DNA from: Candidatus Nitrosopumilus sp.
GTDB lineage: Archaea > Thermoproteota > Nitrososphaeria > Nitrososphaerales > Nitrosopumilaceae
DNA: 7,231 bases
Assembly: GCA_016784625.1 (NCBI GenBank)
Contig: JADHUF010000052.1
Span: forward strand, 1 to 7,231
Direction: 5' to 3'
The notes below the pieces were generated by a model. The model made no database searches. It saw only the letters and a list, made by a program, of their open reading frames with translations, and was not told the origin of the DNA. The translations under genes were made by a program, and so were the position numbers. Positions 3,166 to 7,231 of this stretch are shown here, piece after piece (the stretch's first letter is position 1; the number at the start of each line of letters is the position of its first letter).

Positions 3166-5547
3166 ATGATGAAAATTTTAATTTTTACAGTTTTAATGAT
3201 ATTTTTAATTATACCTCAAATTGCATATGGATCTGAAATTTTAGCAGAACCTAAAAAATCATTATTTGGTCCTAATGATTGGATTCAGATTTACGTTGAA
3301 GTTGAAGAATATTCTGGTGGAGATGTAGTATGGGGTGTTACGCAACCTGATGGAATTGTTATAGATGGTTTTCTTCCATCTCTTCAAGCCTCTAAAACAA
3401 CTCATTTAATTATTCGTGATGCCTTTGATGGGCAATTTGGTACATGGCAAATACATTATGAATACAATGATGCTGTAAAAACTATTAATGTTGAAGTAGA
3501 ACCACTAGTTGTTTCAATAACTACTGATAGATTATCTTATCTGCCTGGAAGTACTATAATTGCTAAATTTTCTACAAACTATTACAATCCAATTGCAGCA
3601 TCTTCTGAAACATTAACTAGTAATATTCTAAATGATGATGGATTTTCTGTATTACCTACTGATGAAATTAAAACAAAAATGTACCAACCTGTAATTGTTC
3701 AACATTTTTCAGCTGATGAATTACTTGACAAAAACTCTTTTGGCATCTTTCATCTGGTTGCAACTTATTACAACATCTCAGTTGATGCTCCATTTGAAAT
3801 AGTAAACCCTGATTCGAGCACTTCGATATTTTTGAGTAGTAACAAAGAATTCTATTTACCAACTGATCCTGTGGAACTTAATATTGTCATGCCTAACATA
3901 AATGCCGATTCAGGAATATTATCTATCACTTCGCCTTCTGGAAAATTATTCACAAAGACTGTTTCCATAACAAATTCTCTTACTAGAGTCATTCTTGATG
4001 ATATTGACACCTCTGATGTTGGAGTGTATTTGCTCCAGTTTGAATATAATAATAACAGCAACATTGGTTCTTTTGAAGTATTAGAAATAACCAAAGAAAA
4101 TTCTGTTACATCTAATATCGAAATCACATTAAATAAATCACAATACCGACCAGGTGAATCAATTCAAGCTACAATTAGTACAGACAAACTAGTTGATGCA
4201 CAAATTATCTATTGGTTTATGGATTCTTCTGGTAAGCAAAGTAGCCAATTTTCTTTTGTTAGTCCTACATCTGGAACATTTACAATTCCACATGTTTTAT
4301 CTACTGACTTTATTCAAGGCCATTCAAAATTACATGTAAAATATGGTTCATCTGAAACTTTTGCACTTTTCTTTGTTTCTGGTAATGCAATGACTCCTGA
4401 GGAAATCAAAGTTACAGAGTATGCTGGTCCAGAAATTTTACTAACAATTGATGAAAAAAATGTTAATTTTTCTGAAATTGCTGATTTATCCATTTCTCCT
4501 AACCTTGAATTGTTTGTTGTTGATTCTGGTGATAAAAAAATCAAAGTTTTTGATAATAGTGGAAATCTAGTGAAAACTTGGGGAACCATTGGTAGTGGTG
4601 AAGGAGAACTAACTAATCCTCAGGCTATTCTTGCAGAAAAATCGTATGTTCATGTTTCTGATATTGGAAATTCAAAAATCATAACTTTTGATAATGATGG
4701 TAATTTTATTCGTGATTGGGGAAATTCTGGATTTGAATATCAACTAGTTCAAAACCCTACTGATATTGCAGTTGATGGAAATGGAATTTATTATATCTCA
4801 GATGGAAATCAAAATAGGATTCTAAAATTTGATGCAACTGGTAACTATGTTGGCGAAATTAATGAATTTTTAACTGCTTCAGCTAAATTTTCATCAATTG
4901 AATCAATTACAACTAATGGAGATAATGATATTTTTTTACTCTCTACAAAAAATAACCGAATTTTACATTTTCTAGATAACGGCGCTTTTTCAAAATCATT
5001 TGGAACTTCAGGAGAAAGTAACAAACAATTCCAAGACCCTGTTTCTTTAGAATTTTCTAATGAGCATCTCTATGTTGCAGATTCTGGAAATGATCGTGTT
5101 ATTGTTATCAATACGACTGGAGATTACATTACAAAATGGGGAACATTTGGGAATGGTCCTGGCGAGTTTAATCATATGACTGGAATTGATGTTGATCTAA
5201 ATGGAGAGATTTGGGTTGCTGATTCTAGTAACAGGATTCAAAAGTTTGCAGCAATCTCTGATGTATCACAAATTAAAGAAATAGTTCCTGAATGGATTAA
5301 AAACAATGCAAAGTGGTGGGCAGATGGCTCAATTGATGATAATTCCTTCAAGCAAGGAATCTCATTTATGATAAAAGAGAAAATTATTGCAATCTCTGAT
5401 TTGCCTGCAGCTTCTGCTTCTGAAGACAGTATACCTTCTTGGATAAAGCAAAATGCAAAGTGGTGGGCAGATGGTGTAATTTCAGAAGATGAATTTGTTA
5501 ATGGACTAAAGTATATGGTAGAAAAAGGAATTATTTCTGTAAGTTAG
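3166..5547 (+). CDS. Secreted Ig-like / NHL-propeller protein with two thaumarchaeal PEWIK repeats
   Basis: The protein has 793 residues counted from ATG 3166; ATG 3169 and TTG 3157 are alternatives, 3169 having the promoter element at the usual -24 spacing. A signal peptide (MMKILIFTVLMIFLIIPQIAYG, cleavage likely after AYG) implies export. Four beta-sandwich units follow at about 23-112, 114-213, 214-309 and 314-405, three with the 'Y.PGs/T' motif near their start (SYLPGS, FYLPTD, QYRPGE). Six NHL blades fill about 435-698, with recurring 'VvDSG..kIk.FD.sGn....WG' pattern, probably a six-bladed propeller. The end carries two 49-residue-spaced repeats (VPEWIKNNAKWWADG, IPSWIKQNAKWWADG) known from many exported thaumarchaeal proteins. 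A surface binding or scaffold role is likely; no catalytic domain is evident. It has no C-terminal membrane anchor. Confidence 0.85.
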   Translation: MMKILIFTVLMIFLIIPQIAYGSEILAEPKKSLFGPNDWIQIYVEVEEYSGGDVVWGVTQPDGIVIDGFLPSLQASKTTHLIIRDAFDGQFGTWQIHYEYNDAVKTINVEVEPLVVSITTDRLSYLPGSTIIAKFSTNYYNPIAASSETLTSNILNDDGFSVLPTDEIKTKMYQPVIVQHFSADELLDKNSFGIFHLVATYYNISVDAPFEIVNPDSSTSIFLSSNKEFYLPTDPVELNIVMPNINADSGILSITSPSGKLFTKTVSITNSLTRVILDDIDTSDVGVYLLQFEYNNNSNIGSFEVLEITKENSVTSNIEITLNKSQYRPGESIQATISTDKLVDAQIIYWFMDSSGKQSSQFSFVSPTSGTFTIPHVLSTDFIQGHSKLHVKYGSSETFALFFVSGNAMTPEEIKVTEYAGPEILLTIDEKNVNFSEIADLSISPNLELFVVDSGDKKIKVFDNSGNLVKTWGTIGSGEGELTNPQAILAEKSYVHVSDIGNSKIITFDNDGNFIRDWGNSGFEYQLVQNPTDIAVDGNGIYYISDGNQNRILKFDATGNYVGEINEFLTASAKFSSIESITTNGDNDIFLLSTKNNRILHFLDNGAFSKSFGTSGESNKQFQDPVSLEFSNEHLYVADSGNDRVIVINTTGDYITKWGTFGNGPGEFNHMTGIDVDLNGEIWVADSSNRIQKFAAISDVSQIKEIVPEWIKNNAKWWADGSIDDNSFKQGISFMIKEKIIAISDLPAASASEDSIPSWIKQNAKWWADGVISEDEFVNGLKYMVEKGIISVS
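5281..5541 (+). repeat. Two PEWIK-type repeats, 147-nt period
   Basis: The two units start at Pro codons 5287 and 5434, exactly 147 nt (49 codons) apart. Positions 5305-5327 and 5452-5474 are identical (23 nt), coding NAKWWADG with matching codons. The unit continues as a helical stretch (F..GI.FMI.E.II / F.NGLKYMVEKGII). Many copies of this motif end exported thaumarchaeal proteins, often copper proteins and peptidases; its role is not known to me. Confidence 0.8.
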
Positions 5548-5627
5548 ATTCTGAGGCTAATTTTGATTAATACATCAAATATCATCTCATTACTTTCAGG
5601 AATCAAAGGAAGGTAAGGAATCAGAAA

Positions 5628-5643
5628 TTGTTCAAGTGAACAA
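5628..5643. promoter_or_regulatory. Perfect 16-nt palindrome TTGTTCA-AG-TGAACAA, operator-like
   Basis: Two 7-nt arms with a 2-nt centre form a near-ideal dyad for a dimeric regulator. It lies 34-49 nt before the TTG start at 5677, immediately upstream of the TTCATAG promoter element (5654-5660), where a bound factor would compete with TBP/TFB or act as an activator. The 2-nt loop is too small for a stable RNA hairpin, so a DNA-level site is more likely. The regulator is unknown. Confidence 0.5.
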
Positions 5644-5653
5644 CACTGTTAAG

Positions 5654-5676
5654 TTCATAGAAAATTTCCTATTGTA
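5654..5676 (+). promoter_or_regulatory. Promoter element of the 5677 gene
   Basis: TTCATAGAAAATTTC begins 23 nt before the TTG start. It repeats the TTCATAG core seen at 24-25 nt before the genes at 370, 936 and 1876. This shared spacing is the main support for choosing the TTG at 5677. Confidence 0.45.
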
Positions 5677-5901
5677 TTGAGTAATAGGCGTGCGGGGTTG
5701 GCTTTGATAATTGCTTCAGCCATTATTGGAATTATTACTGTATTCTTGGATAGTTTGCCAAAAGAGGCAATTATGCCACTCTTAGCAATTACTGGTATTG
5801 GTTTTATCATCGGTATATTTCTGCTAAATTACAAAGCAAAACATTCCAAACGAGATAAAGGTAATTTCAGAAGAACAAACACAAAGTCTTGGGGTAATTA
5901 A
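5677..5901 (+). CDS. Small two-helix membrane protein (TTG start)
   Basis: The protein has 74 residues with a basic N-terminus (SNRRAG), a first membrane helix at about 7-24, a short loop (DSLPKE) and a second helix at 31-50, then a strongly basic tail (NYKAKHSKRDKGNFRRTNTK). The positive-inside rule puts both ends in the cytoplasm. TTG is the start: the upstream frame is closed by TAA at 5650-5652, there is no in-frame ATG before the first helix, and the TTCATAG element is at the usual distance. The palindrome at 5628-5643 suggests regulated expression. No Cys, no recognised family. Confidence 0.65.
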   Translation: MSNRRAGLALIIASAIIGIITVFLDSLPKEAIMPLLAITGIGFIIGIFLLNYKAKHSKRDKGNFRRTNTKSWGN

Positions 5902-5906
5902 TTCAG

Positions 5907-5958
5907 ATTAGATTCTAAAAAAAGGAAAATTGAAATAAAAAAAGAGATTAGAGTTATC
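5907..5958 (+). promoter_or_regulatory. Palindrome and A-rich leader before the 5959 gene
   Basis: TTAGA-T-TCTAA (5908-5918), identical to the palindrome core of the type A cassettes, occurs 7 nt after the TAA of the preceding gene. Unlike the others it is followed by an A-rich tract, not a T-run plus TTCATAG. A TATA-like AAATAAAA (5933-5940) is about 20-26 nt before the ATG at 5959. It may be a gene-end element, a promoter, or both. Confidence 0.35.
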
Positions 5959-6183
5959 ATGGACGAAAAATATGATATATTGCCAGACATACAAAACAGC
6001 CTAAAGTTATGGTGCTCTCAATATGATTTTCATGAGCCATACAACCAACAATTTCATGATTTTCTATATGACACTCTAGTACGAGTTACAGATATGATAA
6101 ATTCAGAAAAAAATGAAACGGAATACACTGGATTTATAAAAAAATGGGATAAGATTGATTCTCTCAAAAAAAGAAAGTTTTAG
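5959..6183 (+). CDS. Hypothetical 74-aa soluble protein
   Basis: The protein has 74 residues, rich in aromatic residues (KLWCSQYDFHEPYNQQFHDF), then a helical middle (LYDTLVRVTDMINSEKNETEY) and a Lys-rich end (KKWDKIDSLKKRKF). A single Cys, no signal peptide or membrane helix. I do not recognise it. The start ATG has 'tatcATGG' context and an A/T-rich upstream tract but no Shine-Dalgarno. It converges with the minus-strand gene at 6198-6533: the two stop codons are 14 nt apart and are the outer ends of one inverted repeat. Confidence 0.65.
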   Translation: MDEKYDILPDIQNSLKLWCSQYDFHEPYNQQFHDFLYDTLVRVTDMINSEKNETEYTGFIKKWDKIDSLKKRKF

Positions 6184-6200
6184 AGATTAAAATTTCTCTA
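6181..6200. terminator. Inverted repeat spanning both convergent stop codons, possible bidirectional terminator
   Basis: TAGAGA (6181-6186) and TCTCTA (6195-6200) pair around an 8-nt AT-rich centre. The first three bases are the TAG of the + strand gene and the last three the TAG of the minus-strand gene, so the two 3' ends mirror each other. A 6-bp stem is weak and T-runs are short, so terminator function is tentative. Confidence 0.35.
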
Positions 6201-6533
6201 TGCGTCTATTAGATTAAAGAAATTCTTTCCATTTGCTGCTGCTTGAGATACACATTTGACTGGTCCTAGTGGTTTTTTCTCCTCATTGACATCTTTTCTG
6301 AGATTCTGATTAGATAATCTCTGAACTACAGCTACTCGAGTTGTATGGAATTTACTAATACTATTTCCATCGATCTCAAAGGTTTCTGCAGTTGTGATTT
6401 TAACACCTGGTGTGGTGTCAGCTCCTTTTGTATAGTCTGAATCTTGGATGTCAATAATGGTGAAGGCCTTTTCGCCAATTTTTGTAAGTGATGCACTATC
6501 TCCAATTGTTTGGTAATCTGCTAATTTACTCAT
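6198..6533 (-). CDS. Hypothetical 111-aa protein with strong Shine-Dalgarno, possibly OB-fold-like
   Basis: The protein has 111 residues, is soluble, and has alternating beta-rich segments (KAFTIIDIQDSDYT, GVKITTAETFEID, KFHTTRVAVVQRLS) and a final GPVKCVSQAAANGKNFFNLIDA. The alternation and the closing 'K.V....ANGK.FF.L.DA' recall small OB-fold single-strand-binding-like proteins of plasmids and viruses; this is a resemblance only, not an assignment. The start at 6533 lies 7 nt after AGGAGGTGA, complementary to the 16S 3' end, the only such site seen in this window. An overlapping ATG at 6537 gives only M-N-E-stop. A probable promoter lies about 100 nt upstream. Its left neighbour converges; its right neighbour is the LeuRS gene on the same strand. 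Confidence 0.75.
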   Translation of the reverse strand: MSKLADYQTIGDSASLTKIGEKAFTIIDIQDSDYTKGADTTPGVKITTAETFEIDGNSISKFHTTRVAVVQRLSNQNLRKDVNEEKKPLGPVKCVSQAAANGKNFFNLIDA

Positions 6534-6540
6534 TCATCTT

Positions 6541-6549
6541 TCACCTCCT
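6541..6549 (-). promoter_or_regulatory. Near-perfect Shine-Dalgarno AGGAGGTGA
   Basis: On the minus strand AGGAGGTGA lies 7 nt before the ATG at 6533 and 3 nt before the out-of-frame ATG at 6537. Spacing favours the 6533 start. It contrasts with the SD-less genes elsewhere in the window and implies a transcript with a 5' leader. Confidence 0.8.
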
Positions 6550-6620
6550 CTCGTCTTTTCAAGTGTAATTTGTAGAAATCTCATTTCAGTGAGTTCTTTT
6601 TTTTCTGTGATAAGAGGCGG

Positions 6621-6640
6621 GTTATTATGAAATTAATGAG
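6621..6640 (-). promoter_or_regulatory. Candidate promoter of the 6198-6533 gene
   Basis: Reading the minus strand, TTAATTTCATAATAAC resembles the TTAATTTCTAGTATAA core of the 2135 cassette. If used with the same geometry, transcription would start near 6607, giving a leader of about 70 nt containing an A-run and the Shine-Dalgarno. This is a candidate only. Confidence 0.35.
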
Positions 6641-6670
6641 TACTAGGGGAAATTTGAGGCTATTTTGAAT

Positions 6671-6690
6671 AACTATGCAGAACTATGCAA
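6671..6690. repeat. Tandem 10-nt direct repeat AACTATGCA(G/A)
   Basis: Two adjacent copies, AACTATGCAG and AACTATGCAA, lie in the 230-nt gene-free interval 6534-6763, upstream of the candidate promoter of the minus-strand gene. One helical turn of spacing would suit side-by-side binding of a protein. Chance is possible. Confidence 0.4.
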
Positions 6691-6700
6691 CTGTTTTATT

Positions 6701-6732
6701 AAAAATATGATTAGAGATTTTAACCAATCATA
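6701..6732 (-). terminator. Hairpin plus T-run, terminator of the LeuRS gene
   Basis: On the minus strand TATGATT (6732-6726), a 13-nt loop and AATCATA (6712-6706) form a perfect 7-bp stem followed at once by TTTTT (6705-6701). It lies about 30 nt after the LeuRS stop. Archaea mainly use T-tracts for termination, so the T-run may be the active part. A second, weaker inverted repeat (AATTC...GAATT, about 6734-6752) lies closer to the stop. Confidence 0.6.
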
Positions 6733-6763
6733 CAATTCCCCTTCAGAGAATTAATTTAAAATC

Positions 6764-7231
6764 CTACTCAATCAAAATTGCAGGTTTGAATGGCCTTGCA
6801 TGTCTTGCTTTTCCTTTAGGATCGTAAATGTCAGCATCTGATTCTGAATACACTGTAATATCCACACCAAATTCTTTCTTACCAATGCTAGATAATTCCT
6901 CAGATAGGAACTCTTTTTCATCAAATGAATCAGATTCTAGCTTCATTTTTTTAATCTCTTCAGACTCTGAATGCAAATCCTTGATTACTTTTTGGATATA
7001 GTCAGGCATTTTCTTGGCATCTGCAGTTTCAGGATCTGCAATTAATTCCTTCATCACTACTCCCATGTTGTTTTGACCGCCAACCATTATTCCTAGAATC
7101 TTGCGATAAACTTTAGATTTCATACTATCAGAGTTTACATAGATTACAATTTTTTGTGGAGTAATCTTTGTAATTTTTAGAATATTTGCAATATCATCAA
7201 TTGTTCTCTTTAACAATTCTTCAGACTGCAT
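6764..7231 (-). CDS. leuS: Leucyl-tRNA synthetase, archaeal type, C-terminal part (5' end outside window)
   Basis: The visible 155 residues end with YDPKGKARHARPFKPAILIE, matching the typical C-terminus of archaeal/eukaryotic-type leucyl-tRNA synthetase ('dp.gKAk.A.P.KPAI.iE'), preceded by the family's GxVMKEL-like helix (MGVVMKELIADPE) and 'KEFGVDITVY' strand. This C-terminal extension contacts the elbow of tRNA-Leu; the catalytic, editing and anticodon-binding parts lie beyond the window's right edge. The ATG at 7231-7229 is almost surely an internal Met, because LeuRS is about 950 residues and this segment covers only its end. It charges tRNA-Leu in the cytoplasm. The stop is TAG at 6766-6764, followed by a hairpin/T-run terminator. 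Confidence 0.8.
   Translation of the reverse strand: MQSEELLKRTIDDIANILKITKITPQKIVIYVNSDSMKSKVYRKILGIMVGGQNNMGVVMKELIADPETADAKKMPDYIQKVIKDLHSESEEIKKMKLESDSFDEKEFLSEELSSIGKKEFGVDITVYSESDADIYDPKGKARHARPFKPAILIE

Noticed and set aside
3668..4589. Three minus-strand open frames of 64-91 aa
   Set aside because: All lie inside the NHL-protein gene, which has consistent domains in its own frame. They have no promoter or family features.
6627..6668. 13-codon + strand frame starting ATG at 6627
   Set aside because: It is very short, has no promoter or motif, and is opposite the candidate promoter of the minus-strand gene.
7229..7231. ATG at the right edge as start of a complete 155-aa gene
   Set aside because: The sequence matches the C-terminal end of leucyl-tRNA synthetase, a much longer protein. 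The Met is probably internal.
1..7231. tRNA, rRNA, CRISPR array, toxin-antitoxin or defence system
   Set aside because: I saw no cloverleaf, regularly spaced direct repeats with spacers, or recognised defence family. The nuclease operon alone is not enough to claim a defence system.

Overview
The window looks like chromosomal DNA of an ammonia-oxidising thaumarchaeon (Nitrososphaerota), close to Nitrosopumilus. It is AT-rich. It encodes a secreted protein ending in two copies of the thaumarchaeal 'PEWIKNNAKWWADG' repeat. The right edge holds the C-terminus of an archaeal-type leucyl-tRNA synthetase. Most genes have no Shine-Dalgarno sequence and a T/A-rich promoter only about 24-35 nt from the start codon, as expected for leaderless archaeal transcripts. 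The genus is inferred from these traits, not from a search.

Left part (1-2115, + strand). The window opens inside a repetitive, Lys/Ala/Gln-rich coiled-coil gene that ends at 268. A short in-frame hydrophobic stretch follows its stop. Then come six small genes, five of them Cys-rich: a hypothetical protein (370-624), a Cys/His protein (660-896), a 36-aa double-CxxC zinc ribbon (936-1046), a 25-aa CxxC/CxC microprotein (1088-1165), a CxxCxxxCC (YkgJ-like) metal-binding protein (1262-1831), and a two-helix membrane protein with a Cys/His tail (1876-2115). Several share almost identical upstream cassettes at a fixed distance from the start codon.

Middle (2135-3008, + strand). A compact operon has one promoter, a 32-aa charged microprotein, a membrane-anchored thermonuclease-family (SNase-like) protein whose start overlaps the microprotein stop (ATGA), and a 63-aa charged protein 6 nt downstream.

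Right part. Positions 3166-5547 encode a large exported protein with a signal peptide, four Ig-like beta-sandwich units, a six-bladed NHL propeller and two C-terminal PEWIK-type repeats. Two small genes follow: a two-helix membrane protein with a TTG start and an operator-like palindrome upstream, and a 74-aa hypothetical. The 74-aa gene converges on a minus-strand gene (6198-6533) whose stop lies 14 nt away. That gene is unusual here in having a long leader and a near-perfect GGAGGTGA Shine-Dalgarno. Its upstream neighbour on the same strand is the leucyl-tRNA synthetase gene, separated from it by a hairpin plus T-run terminator.

No tRNA, rRNA, CRISPR array or insertion sequence was seen. 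No gene-free stretch exceeds 300 nt. The least explained signals are the repeated promoter cassettes, the run of tiny Cys-rich genes, and the interrupted hydrophobic tail after the first gene.
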